Below are positions 1 to 5,019 of a stretch of 5,019 nt of DNA, piece by piece (within the stretch, counting starts at the first letter, position 1; each line of letters begins with the position of its first letter). The notes under the pieces were generated by a model. The model saw only the letters and a list, made by a program, of their open reading frames with translations. It searched no databases and was not told the origin of the DNA. This DNA is from Novosphingobium sp. (GTDB lineage Bacteria; Pseudomonadota; Alphaproteobacteria; Sphingomonadales; Sphingomonadaceae). The DNA lies in assembly GCA_027490345.1 (NCBI GenBank), contig JAIXYF010000488.1:1-5019 (forward strand), given 5' to 3'. The position numbers were made by a program, and so were the translations under genes.

Positions 1-136
1 CGGGAATGGCCAGCGCGGCAGCAATTTCCTGCGCCACCACCCCCTGCCGGTGCGCCACGACGAATTCGATCACATCGAGCGTGCGCAGCGCGGACTTCAC
101 CGGCTGGGGGGCGGCGGAAGAGGACGGCGCGTTCAC
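1..136 (-). CDS. IclR-family transcriptional regulator, N-terminal part (runs off the left edge)
   Basis: Only the first 45 codons are visible, from a GTG start at 136 down to the left edge. After a short Ala/Ser/Pro-rich leader, residues 14-45 (KSALRTLDVIEFV, then QGVVAQEIAAALAIP) match the start of the IclR winged helix-turn-helix, where a SxxRxLxxL helix is followed by the 'xxEIAxxLxIP' helix. IclR regulators bind short palindromes as dimers and usually sense small organic acids or aromatics through a C-terminal effector domain, which lies outside the window. The GTG overlaps the TGA of the upstream NTF2-like gene (GTGA), and a GGGAG lies about 12 bases upstream, so translation is probably coupled. 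Being last in the operon, it may control that operon, perhaps through the palindrome at 1681-1698 (inference). The start is fairly sure because the GTG sits right at the overlap and no ATG is present nearby in this frame. Confidence 0.8.
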   Translation of the reverse strand, partial: MNAPSSSAAPQPVKSALRTLDVIEFVVAHRQGVVAQEIAAALAIP

Positions 137-537
137 GTGAACAGCAGGCTCCCGCGTCGTTCGGCAAAGCGCCAGCCATCGGCGGTGCGCACGAAGCGAT
201 CATGGAACGAGCCGACCAGCGGTTCGGCAGCGCCCGTGAACAGCAGCATGGCGCTCTCCCCGCGCGCCTCGTCCGCGCTCTCCACATGGATCACCACGTT
301 GCTGCACACGTGGCGCGTGGTGCGCGGCGGGCGGGCCTTGAAGGCGGCCAGGATCGCCGCGCGGCCCACGGTGGGCGCATCGGGCGCGGTGGGCCGCACC
401 ATCACGCCATCCTCGGCATAAAGCGCGGCGACATCATCCCAGCGCGCTGCATCATTGAGGTTGGCGTAGAGCGCGATGAGGCGGGCGCAATCGGCCTCTA
501 TCGCGCGGCGATCCTTTTCCTTCATACGCGCCGTCAT
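133..537 (-). CDS. SnoaL-like / NTF2-like domain protein (134 aa)
   Basis: A small single-domain protein with the look of the SnoaL_4-type NTF2-like fold. An N-terminal helix (residues 9-28) is followed by RWDDVAALYAEDGVMV at 32-47, the usual 'gDwdalaxlfaeDaxx' stretch. Then come GRAAILAAF (58-66), RHVCSNVVIHVE (75-86), and the terminal strands HDRFVRTADGWRFAERR (112-128). The family includes cyclases, dehydratases, isomerases and binding proteins, so no reaction can be named. The ATG at 537 overlaps the TGA of the MetE-like gene (ATGA). A second ATG four codons later (525) is an alternative start. An open frame continues upstream to 804, but that part lies inside the MetE-like gene and has no domain, so it was not used. 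The tight coupling suggests action on a substrate or product of the methyltransferase, or a helper role (inference). No signal peptide is seen, so it is probably cytoplasmic. Confidence 0.8.
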   Translation of the reverse strand: MTARMKEKDRRAIEADCARLIALYANLNDAARWDDVAALYAEDGVMVRPTAPDAPTVGRAAILAAFKARPPRTTRHVCSNVVIHVESADEARGESAMLLFTGAAEPLVGSFHDRFVRTADGWRFAERRGSLLFT

Positions 538-1667
538 ATTCTGGCCGCCGCGATATCCGCGCCTTCGCGCAAGTTCTTGAGCTTGCGCCAGGTGACGATG
601 GGATCGATCTTGCCGTAGCCCGCAAAGGTGCCGAAGCCGCAATCGGTGCTGCCCACGACGCGGTCCGGCCCGACAATCGCGGCAAAGCGTTCGATGCGCT
701 GGGCAATCAATTCGGGATGCTCGACGTAGTTGGAGCAGGTGTCGATCACGCCGGGGGCGAGGATCTTGTCGGAAGGCAGCTTGGCGCCCTGCCACACCTT
801 CCATTCATGCTCGTGGCGCGGGTTGGCGGCCTCGAACAGCACAGTGGAAGGGCGCGCCTTCAGCACGATGTCGATCACGCGCTCCAGCGGGATATCGTGA
901 TCGTGCGGGCCTTCATAATTGCCCCAGCACACATGCATCCGCATCCGTTCGGGCGGAATGTTGGCGGTGGCGGCATTCAGCGCCTCGACATTGGCCGCCG
1001 CGACTTTGAGGAAGTCTTCCTCGCTCATGTCCTGATAGCCGGTGTGGCGGCTCATCGCGAGATCGGGGCAATCGAGCTGGAGATAGAAGCCAGCGTTCAC
1101 GATCGTCTCGTATTCCTCGCGCATCGCGTCCGCCAGATCGGCGAGATAAGCCTCGTGGCTGGGATAGTGGCGATTGACCTGAAACGCGGTGATGAGGCCG
1201 GGCGAAGCGGCGTTCATGAAGGCTTCGGTATCGGGCGCGGCATGCTTGTCGAGCGCGGCGCGGAAGCGGCGGATATCGTCATGCAGCGGCTGCAAGGAGA
1301 CAAGTCGCACATCGCCGATGCACGAGGCGCGCACGAATTCCTGGGAACCCATAATCGCGGACAGCTTCTTCGCCAGATCGGGCACCTCGGCCAGATCGGC
1401 GGCCGGCTTGCGATCGATATGCCCGCCAAAGCCGGAAAGGCGCTCGATCATGTAGGTCGAGTAGCCGACCTTGCCCAGTTCGCCATCGGAAACGACCGAA
1501 ACGCCTGCTGCGACTTGCGCCTGAACGGCTGCATCGACCGCCGCGGCCACGGCGGTATCGAAGGCCTCGGCGTCGTAGGCTTCGCCCTTGTCCCGCGCGA
1601 GGAGCAGCGGGGTGAGTTCATCACCGCGCGGCAGGCTGCCAACGTGGGAAGTCTTGATCCTGGTCAT
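534..1667 (-). CDS. Single-barrel MetE-like (cobalamin-independent methionine synthase II family) methyltransferase, 377 aa
   Basis: The protein corresponds to the C-terminal catalytic barrel of MetE (COG0620; UROD/MetE-like TIM barrel). It lacks the N-terminal domain of E. coli MetE, which is about twice as long. Visible signatures are TSHVGSLPR (6-14), the homocysteine-side SDGELGK with E63, LQLDCPDLAM with D199, and a complete set of likely zinc ligands: H245 and C247 (MHVCWGNYEG), E279 (LFEAANP) and C343 (STDCGFGTF). A thiol-activating zinc methyl- or alkyltransferase is therefore expected, in the cytoplasm. The methyl donor and acceptor cannot be read from sequence. Short relatives include archaeal-type methionine synthases that take methyl from corrinoid proteins, and epoxyalkane:coenzyme M transferase, which is of similar length. 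The ATG at 1667 has GGAG at 1680-1677, 9 bases upstream. It is first in a coupled operon with NTF2-like and IclR genes and is preceded by its own promoter and a palindrome. Family is sure; substrate is not. Confidence 0.88.
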   Translation of the reverse strand: MTRIKTSHVGSLPRGDELTPLLLARDKGEAYDAEAFDTAVAAAVDAAVQAQVAAGVSVVSDGELGKVGYSTYMIERLSGFGGHIDRKPAADLAEVPDLAKKLSAIMGSQEFVRASCIGDVRLVSLQPLHDDIRRFRAALDKHAAPDTEAFMNAASPGLITAFQVNRHYPSHEAYLADLADAMREEYETIVNAGFYLQLDCPDLAMSRHTGYQDMSEEDFLKVAAANVEALNAATANIPPERMRMHVCWGNYEGPHDHDIPLERVIDIVLKARPSTVLFEAANPRHEHEWKVWQGAKLPSDKILAPGVIDTCSNYVEHPELIAQRIERFAAIVGPDRVVGSTDCGFGTFAGYGKIDPIVTWRKLKNLREGADIAAARI

Positions 1668-1680
1668 CTCGCATTGCTCC

Positions 1681-1698
1681 AGTTCATATCCATGAACT
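1681..1698. promoter_or_regulatory. Candidate operator: perfect 7-bp inverted repeat
   Basis: AGTTCAT-ATCC-ATGAACT is a perfect palindrome with 7-base arms and a 4-base spacer. It lies just behind the Shine-Dalgarno of the MetE-like gene and covers the transcription start expected from the promoter at 1727-1700. That position fits a repressor site. Palindromes of about 15-18 bp are typical of IclR-family operators, and the IclR gene at the end of this operon is the natural candidate (inference). Confidence 0.55.
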
Positions 1699-1699
1699 T

Positions 1700-1727
1700 T
1701 TCATAGAGGATGGTGCGGTGGTGGCAA
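1700..1727 (-). promoter_or_regulatory. Candidate sigma70-type promoter of the MetE-like operon
   Basis: On the minus strand, TTGCCA (1727-1722, 5/6 to the -35 consensus) is separated by 16 bases from TATGAA (1705-1700, 4/6 to the -10 consensus). Transcription would start near 1693, inside the inverted repeat at 1681-1698. It sits in the 88-base gap after the pobR stop codon, so the operon can be expressed independently of pobR, although read-through from pobR is also possible. Confidence 0.45.
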
Positions 1728-1755
1728 GCGCGCGATTGCAGCGGGATCGGGAAAC

Positions 1756-2610
1756 CTACCCCCGTTCCTCCCCCGGCCGCTTGCCGGTCATTCGCAAATA
1801 GAAGCGCGAGAAATAAGACGGATCCTCGAAGCCCAGTTCCGCCGCGACTTGCGTGGCGGTGGCGTTGGTAAAGCGCAGCAGACGCTGGGCTTCGAGCGCG
1901 AGGCGGCGGTGGATGAGGTCCATCGGCGAGCAGCCCAGTTGCGCGGCGGTAAGGCGCGAGAGCGTGCGGCGCGTGAGGCCGAGCGCCTGCGCATAGAAAT
2001 CGAGATCGCGGTGCTGGCGGAAATGCAGTTCCACTAGCTGGCGAAAGCGAGTGAGGCGCTGGTCGTCGCGCGGCGGCGCTCCCTCTTCCGCACCATCGCG
2101 CCCGCCGGATGCGATAAGCGTACGGATCAGGCTTTCGGCCAGCGCCAGAAACAGCGGATCGTGCTGCTGCCAGTCCCTCTGCAAGGCCAGCATCTCATGC
2201 GCGAGCCAAAGCGCGCGCGCTGATGCTTCGGGCGAAAGCTGGGCGATCCCGCCGCGCGCGAGCATGGCAACCAGCGGGTCTGCAGGACCCGCAGCGCGTG
2301 TGGAAAAGTCTGTCGACAAGGTGAGGACAAAGCCGCGCGCGCCCTGGCTGAAGCGGAAACCGTGGACGGCGGCGGCCGGAACGATCACTCGCCCGGGGCC
2401 TTCAAGGCTAGTGGTTTGCGCCTCCAGCGTAACCGAGGCGTGTCCTTCCGCTACCAGCAGAACCTGCACGAAATGATCGTGGCGGTGAACGCCGATTTCC
2501 CAATCGTGGAGCGCACTGCGCGTCGCAATGGTCTCGATATGAGCAAAACCGCCCGCAACCGGAGCCTCGCCCTCGCCATAAAGTGCATAGCGCGGAATTG
2601 CCTCAACCAT
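1756..2610 (-). CDS. pobR: AraC-family activator, probable PobR (284 aa)
   Basis: The C-terminal DNA-binding domain has both AraC helix-turn-helices. The first is near residues 202-233 (DLDFYAQALGLTRRTLSRL). The second is near 252-282 (TQVAAELGFEDPSYFSRFY followed by a TGKRPGE tail), the diagnostic AraC signature. The N-terminal half looks like an AraC cupin-type sensor, with VHRHDHFVQVLLVAEG at 41-56 and GRVIVPAAAVHGF at 73-85. Divergent placement next to pobA matches the AraC-type PobR proteins that activate 4-hydroxybenzoate hydroxylase when 4-hydroxybenzoate is present, so the name rests on family plus context. The ATG at 2610 was chosen because the sensor domain starts directly after it (MVEAIPRYALYGEGE). 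The open frame extends back to 2799, but that would run into pobA and adds no recognisable domain. The Shine-Dalgarno is weak. The stop TAG is at 1758-1756. Confidence 0.85.
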   Translation of the reverse strand: MVEAIPRYALYGEGEAPVAGGFAHIETIATRSALHDWEIGVHRHDHFVQVLLVAEGHASVTLEAQTTSLEGPGRVIVPAAAVHGFRFSQGARGFVLTLSTDFSTRAAGPADPLVAMLARGGIAQLSPEASARALWLAHEMLALQRDWQQHDPLFLALAESLIRTLIASGGRDGAEEGAPPRDDQRLTRFRQLVELHFRQHRDLDFYAQALGLTRRTLSRLTAAQLGCSPMDLIHRRLALEAQRLLRFTNATATQVAAELGFEDPSYFSRFYLRMTGKRPGEERG

Positions 2611-2663
2611 GTCCCGAAAGTACCAAGTGTTTGTCCTGTGCCTGCCTTCCTTCGGTTTGGCCC

Positions 2664-2688
2664 TCATGTCAAATGACGAAACATGACC
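2664..2688. promoter_or_regulatory. Repeats in the pobR-pobA intergenic region, candidate PobR site
   Basis: Three overlapping symmetries occur here. TCATGT (2664-2669) and ACATGA (2681-2686) are perfect inverted arms 11 bases apart. GTCA-AA-TGAC (2668-2677) is a smaller palindrome. AAATGAC (2671-2677) and ACATGAC (2681-2687) form a direct repeat with a 10-base period. AraC-family activators commonly bind direct half-sites about one helical turn apart, so this is the best PobR candidate in the 112-base gap. A consensus-like TTGACA also lies here on the minus strand (2672-2667), but no fitting -10 follows it. Confidence 0.45.
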
Positions 2689-2709
2689 CGGTGCGAGGCC
2701 GGACGCAGC

Positions 2710-2714
2710 GGGAG
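2710..2714 (+). promoter_or_regulatory. Shine-Dalgarno of pobA
   Basis: GGGAG ends 8 bases before the ATG at 2723. It is a strong site at normal spacing and it fixes the start codon of pobA. Confidence 0.7.
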
Positions 2715-2722
2715 ACACGATC

Positions 2723-3892
2723 ATGCACACCCAGGTTGCCATCATCGGTGCGGGCCCAGCAGGGCTGCTGCTGGGCCATCTGCTTAAGGCCGAAGGCATT
2801 GCCTGCGTGGTGATCGAACGGCAGACGCCGGACTATGTCCTCTCTCGCATCCGCGCCGGAGTGCTGGAGCAGGGCATTGTCGGGCTGATGGAGCGGCTGG
2901 GGCTGGACGCGCGGCTCAAGGCCGAGGGCCTTGTGGAGGAAGGCTTCAATCTGGCCGATGGCGAACGGCTGATCCGCATCGATGTCGCCAAGTTCACCGG
3001 CCGGACAGTCACAGTCTATGGCCAGACCGAAATCACGCGCGATCTGATGGACGCGGCGCCCGAACGCGGGCTTGAGGTGATCTACGGCGCCGAGGACGTC
3101 GTGCTGCACGATATCGAGAGCGAGACGCCTTCGGTGACCTTCCGGCGCGATGGCCGCGAGGAGCGCGTGACCGCGCGTTTCATCGCCGGGTGCGACGGCT
3201 TCCACGGCCCTTCGCGCAAGGCCATTCCGGCCAGCGTGGGCCGCGAATACGAGCGCGTCTATCCCTTTGGCTGGCTGGGCATTCTGGCCGATGTGCCGCC
3301 TTGCAACCCCGAACTGATCTATGCCAACCACGAACGCGGCTTTGCGCTGGCTTCGATGCGCAGCCACACGCGTAGCCGCTATTACATCGATGTGCCGCTG
3401 ACCGAGAAGATCGAGGACTGGCACGATGAACGCCTGTGGGACGAGCTGGCGGTGCGGCTTGGCCCCGAAGCTGCCGCCGGGATGACGCGCGGCCCCGCCA
3501 TCGAAAAATCGATCGCGCCGCTGCGCTCCTATGTGTTCGAACCCATGCGCCATGGCAGCCTGCTGCTGTGCGGCGATAGCGCGCATATCGTGCCGCCGAC
3601 GGGCGCCAAGGGGCTCAATCTGGCGGCGAGCGACGTGCATTATGCGGCAGAAGCACTGCGCGGCTATTTCCTGCACGCGGACAACGATGCCGTAGCTGGC
3701 TATTCGGCGCGCGCGCTGGCGCGGGTGTGGAAGTGCGAACGCTTCAGCTGGTCGCTGACCCGGCTGATGCACCGTTTCCCCGAGGATGGCCCGTTCGAAC
3801 GCGCGATGCAGGTGGCAGAGCTGGACTACATCGCATCGAGCGATGCGGCACAGGCGAGCATTGCTGAGAACTACGTGGGTTTGCCAGTCTGA
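2723..3892 (+). CDS. pobA: 4-hydroxybenzoate 3-monooxygenase (p-hydroxybenzoate hydroxylase), 389 aa
   Basis: A class A flavoprotein hydroxylase that uses FAD, NAD(P)H and O2 to turn 4-hydroxybenzoate into protocatechuate, which then enters ring cleavage. The sequence closely follows the well-studied Pseudomonas enzyme (394 aa), offset by about one residue over most of its length. Visible are the FAD GxGxxG (GAGPAG, 9-14), RIRAGVLEQ with R42/R44, the DG motif CDGFHG (157-162) and the GD motif CGDSAHIVPPTGAKGLN (283-299). Substrate-pocket residues Y200, S211, R213, Y221 and Y384 are all present, matching Y201, S212, R214, Y222 and Y385. R33, Q34 and Y38 in ERQTPDYVL match the NADPH-preferring type. 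The C-terminus ends at GLPV, a few residues shorter than in Pseudomonas. It is transcribed divergently from pobR. No ring-cleavage genes are in the window. Confidence 0.97.
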   Translation: MHTQVAIIGAGPAGLLLGHLLKAEGIACVVIERQTPDYVLSRIRAGVLEQGIVGLMERLGLDARLKAEGLVEEGFNLADGERLIRIDVAKFTGRTVTVYGQTEITRDLMDAAPERGLEVIYGAEDVVLHDIESETPSVTFRRDGREERVTARFIAGCDGFHGPSRKAIPASVGREYERVYPFGWLGILADVPPCNPELIYANHERGFALASMRSHTRSRYYIDVPLTEKIEDWHDERLWDELAVRLGPEAAAGMTRGPAIEKSIAPLRSYVFEPMRHGSLLLCGDSAHIVPPTGAKGLNLAASDVHYAAEALRGYFLHADNDAVAGYSARALARVWKCERFSWSLTRLMHRFPEDGPFERAMQVAELDYIASSDAAQASIAENYVGLPV

Positions 3893-3898
3893 AGTCAG

Positions 3899-3944
3899 GC
3901 GCCGGGGCGGAACGCGGCCACGGCCTGGCATACTGGCCCGGCGC
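3899..3944 (+). terminator. Weak hairpin after pobA
   Basis: GCGCCGGG (3899-3906) pairs perfectly with CCCGGCGC (3937-3944) across a 30-base loop that itself contains GGCC-AC-GGCC. It starts 6 bases after the pobA stop. No T-run follows, so it may only mark or stabilise the 3' end of the transcript, and termination could be Rho-dependent. Confidence 0.3.
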
Positions 3945-3947
3945 GCC

Positions 3948-3976
3948 CTGTCACATGGTCATGGAGCCGTCATACT
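3948..3976 (+). promoter_or_regulatory. Candidate promoter of the PhoB-like regulator
   Basis: CTGTCA (3948-3953, 4/6) and CATACT (3971-3976, 4/6) are separated by 17 bases, giving an expected start near 3983. That would place the leader hairpin at 3986-4034 right at the 5' end of the message. The match is only moderate. Some expression by read-through from pobA, which is on the same strand, is possible. Confidence 0.35.
3956..3973 (+). promoter_or_regulatory. GTCAT direct repeat with 11-base period (pho-box-like geometry)
   Basis: TGGTCAT (3956-3962) and CCGTCAT (3967-3973) are 7-base repeats separated by 4 bases, an 11-base period. This is the layout of PhoB/OmpR-family sites (two CTGTCAT-type boxes), with 5/7 and 6/7 matches, but the spacer GGAG is not AT-rich. 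It lies between the -35 and -10 candidates of a PhoB-like gene, so autoregulation is possible (inference). Confidence 0.35.
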
Positions 3977-3985
3977 GAAGCGACA

Positions 3986-4034
3986 CAGAGCCGCTACGGG
4001 CCGCTGCGCCCGCGTCTTCAGGAAACCGGCTCTG
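3986..4034 (+). promoter_or_regulatory. Leader hairpin ending at the start codon of the PhoB-like gene
   Basis: CAGAGCCG (3986-3993) is perfectly complementary to CGGCTCTG (4027-4034), whose last base touches the ATG at 4035. Inside the loop, CGGGC (3997-4001) pairs with GCCCG (4008-4012), and the likely Shine-Dalgarno AGGA sits at 4020-4023. Folding would hold the ribosome site in a loop and could tune translation. Only pairing is shown; function is inferred. Confidence 0.4.
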
Positions 4035-4706
4035 ATGCGGCAGATCGACATTCTCCTGACCGAAGCCCTTCCCGGCGGTCATGAAAGCTTCGTCCACGGC
4101 GATTTGCGCGTGGTGTTTCATGTGTGGAACTGGCGCGCGCCGCTGCCCCTGCTGGATGGCCATCCCTGGGCATTCATTGATTGGCTGCTGCCCGAGCTTT
4201 CAGGCCTGGAACTGTGCCGCCGCTTGCGCTGCGATCCCAAGACCGAAGCCGCGCACGTGACCATGGTGCTTGACGAGGATGATGCCGATGCGCGGCGCCG
4301 TGCGCTGCGGGCCGGAGCGGATGACTACATCCTTGGCCCTCTGGCGCGCAGTGCGGTGCTGGACCGGGTGCTTTCGGTGCAATTGCCCGAACGCGAAGCC
4401 CCGCAGCGCGCGCTGCGGCTGGGCGAGCTTTCGCTCGACCTGACCGCGCTGCAGGCCCGCTGGCAGGGCAAGCCGGTGCCCCTGATGCCCAACGAACTGC
4501 GCTTGCTGCGCTATCTGATGGAGCAGCCGGGGCAGGTCTTCAGTCGCACCAAGCTGATTGCCGCGCTGGGCAAGCATGACCAGCCCATCGATGAGCGCAC
4601 CGTGGATGCCTGGGTCAGCCGCCTGCGCCGCGCACTGCGCGAGGCGGGCGCCGGCCAGCCGCTGCGCACGGTGCGTTCGATGGGATATGTGCTTGATCGG
4701 CCCTGA
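4035..4706 (+). CDS. PhoB/OmpR-type response regulator with a degenerate receiver (223 aa)
   Basis: The C-terminal half (about 126-223) is a clear OmpR/PhoB winged helix: LRLGELSLDL, PLMPNELRLLRYLMEQPGQVFSR, then DERTVDAWVSRLRRAL as the recognition helix and RTVRSMGYVLDRP as the wing. The N-terminal half aligns with a receiver, and the phospho-acceptor region AFIDWLLPELSGLEL is present with D49, as is GADDY (94-98). Other active-site positions are lost. The usual acidic pair after strand 1 is replaced (DILLTEALPGG), the switch Thr/Ser is L79, and the invariant Lys is G101 (ILGPLA). It may therefore not be phosphorylated normally. No histidine kinase gene adjoins it. The ATG at 4035 was chosen because strand 1 of the receiver begins there, with AGGA 11 bases upstream; the open frame back to 3786 overlaps pobA. 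Target genes are unknown. Confidence 0.85.
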   Translation: MRQIDILLTEALPGGHESFVHGDLRVVFHVWNWRAPLPLLDGHPWAFIDWLLPELSGLELCRRLRCDPKTEAAHVTMVLDEDDADARRRALRAGADDYILGPLARSAVLDRVLSVQLPEREAPQRALRLGELSLDLTALQARWQGKPVPLMPNELRLLRYLMEQPGQVFSRTKLIAALGKHDQPIDERTVDAWVSRLRRALREAGAGQPLRTVRSMGYVLDRP

Positions 4707-4728
4707 TGGCAGCAGGTCTTGACGGACA

Positions 4729-4758
4729 GCGGCCCCTTCCCTGCCGGAAAGGAGCCGC
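4729..4758. terminator. Hairpin between convergent genes, candidate bidirectional terminator
   Basis: GCGGC (4729-4733) pairs with GCCGC (4754-4758), continuing inward as CCTTCC (4735-4740) against GGAAAGG (4746-4752), with one C/A mismatch and one bulged A. This leaves a 5-base loop and about 11 base pairs in all. It fills the 61-base gap between the stop codons of the regulator and the TonB receptor. Neither side has a T-run. An additional outer pairing GTCTTG (4716-4721) with CAAGAC (4758-4763) is possible. Confidence 0.45.
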
Positions 4759-4767
4759 AAGACATCC

Positions 4768-5019
4768 TTACAGATCGTGGCCGAGCTTCAGGCCGAACAC
4801 TTGCGGCCTGATCGGATAGAAGCGCCGGCCCGCACCGCAGATCGTGGGCGTGCAGACGGTGTTGATGCTCAAGATGCCGCGCTTGTCGAACGCGTTCTGG
4901 ATATAGGCCGAGATATCAAAGCCCGCGACTTTGGCACCGATCGAGAAATCGAACGTCTGGAAGCCCTGGGTGCGGCCCAGCAGGTTTGCCTCCAGCGTGG
5001 TGAGGTAGGAACGCGTGCC
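4768..5019 (-). CDS. TonB-dependent outer-membrane receptor, C-terminal part (runs off the right edge)
   Basis: The minus strand is open from the right edge to a TAA at 4770-4768, giving the last 83 residues with no start in the window. The pattern is that of the final beta strands of a TonB-dependent receptor: DFSIGAKVAGFDISAYIQNAFDKRG (24-48) is the typical 'vtlfvdNlfDkr' segment, followed by an extracellular loop with two cysteines (VCTPTIC, 55-61) and the closing strand RRFYPIRPQVFGLKLGHDL. Such receptors import large or scarce ligands across the outer membrane using TonB energy, and sphingomonads carry many of them, some for aromatic compounds. The substrate here cannot be told. The last residue is Leu rather than the usual aromatic, although Phe occurs in the final strand (F75). 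The gene converges on the PhoB-like regulator. Confidence 0.85.
   Translation of the reverse strand, partial: GTRSYLTTLEANLLGRTQGFQTFDFSIGAKVAGFDISAYIQNAFDKRGILSINTVCTPTICGAGRRFYPIRPQVFGLKLGHDL

Noticed and set aside
538..804. Upstream extension of the NTF2-like frame
   Set aside because: This part lies wholly inside the MetE-like gene. The domain begins just after the ATG at 537, which forms the ATGA overlap.
717..1706. 329-residue open frame on the plus strand opposite the MetE-like gene
   Set aside because: It is antisense to a gene with an intact catalytic motif set, has no recognisable domain, and its composition is typical of shadow frames.
2644..2672. Possible pobR promoter starting from TTGACA on the minus strand (2672-2667)
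   Set aside because: The -35 match is perfect, but no sequence resembling a -10 box occurs 16-18 bases downstream, so no promoter was called.
2611..2799. Upstream extension of pobR to an ATG at 2799
   Set aside because: It would overlap pobA and cross the regulatory gap. The encoded residues are low-complexity and unlike AraC N-termini.
2669..3931. 420-residue open frame on the minus strand opposite pobA
   Set aside because: It is the antisense shadow of a clearly recognised gene in GC-rich DNA. The product is rich in His, Arg and Gln and shows no domain.
3786..4034. Upstream extension of the PhoB-like frame into pobA
   Set aside because: It overlaps the pobA coding end and the residues are Arg-rich without a domain. 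The receiver begins at the ATG at 4035.
1..5019. CRISPR arrays, tRNA or rRNA genes, insertion sequences, phage genes
   Set aside because: No regular repeat arrays, RNA gene signatures, transposase motifs or paired terminal repeats were seen. The window reads as ordinary chromosomal catabolic DNA.

Overview
The window is GC-rich and densely coded. It looks like a sphingomonad alphaproteobacterium (Novosphingobium/Sphingobium-like). This rests on the protein sequences, the C-terminal fragment of a sphingomonad-style TonB-dependent receptor, and an aromatic-catabolism setting. The genus is an inference; no search was run.

Layout from left to right. (1) Bases 1-1667, minus strand: a compact operon read right to left. 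It encodes a single-barrel MetE-like methyltransferase (1667-534), a SnoaL/NTF2-like small protein (537-133) and the first 45 codons of an IclR-family regulator (136 to the left edge). The genes are joined by two 4-base stop/start overlaps, ATGA and GTGA. A plausible sigma70 promoter (1727-1700) lies in front, with a perfect 7-bp inverted repeat (1681-1698) covering the expected transcription start. (2) Bases 1756-3892: the divergent pobR/pobA pair, an AraC-family regulator on minus and 4-hydroxybenzoate 3-monooxygenase on plus. The 112-bp intergenic region holds inverted and direct repeats. (3) Bases 4035-4706, plus: a PhoB/OmpR-type regulator whose receiver domain has lost several phosphorylation residues. 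Its leader carries a candidate promoter, a direct repeat and a hairpin ending at the start codon. (4) Bases 4768-5019, minus: the last 83 residues of a TonB-dependent receptor. It converges on the regulator, with a strong hairpin between them.

How the genes may work together. PobA converts 4-hydroxybenzoate to protocatechuate, and PobR is the expected activator responding to 4-hydroxybenzoate. The MetE-like/NTF2-like/IclR operon is probably a separately controlled unit, perhaps handling methyl groups or another small substrate linked to aromatic or lignin-derived compounds; that link is inferred only from position. The receptor could import a related compound, but the fragment cannot show its substrate. 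The least ordinary parts are the degenerate-receiver regulator with its structured leader, a GGTCATG...CGTCAT motif found both in front of it and between pobR and pobA, and the uncharacterised coupled operon.
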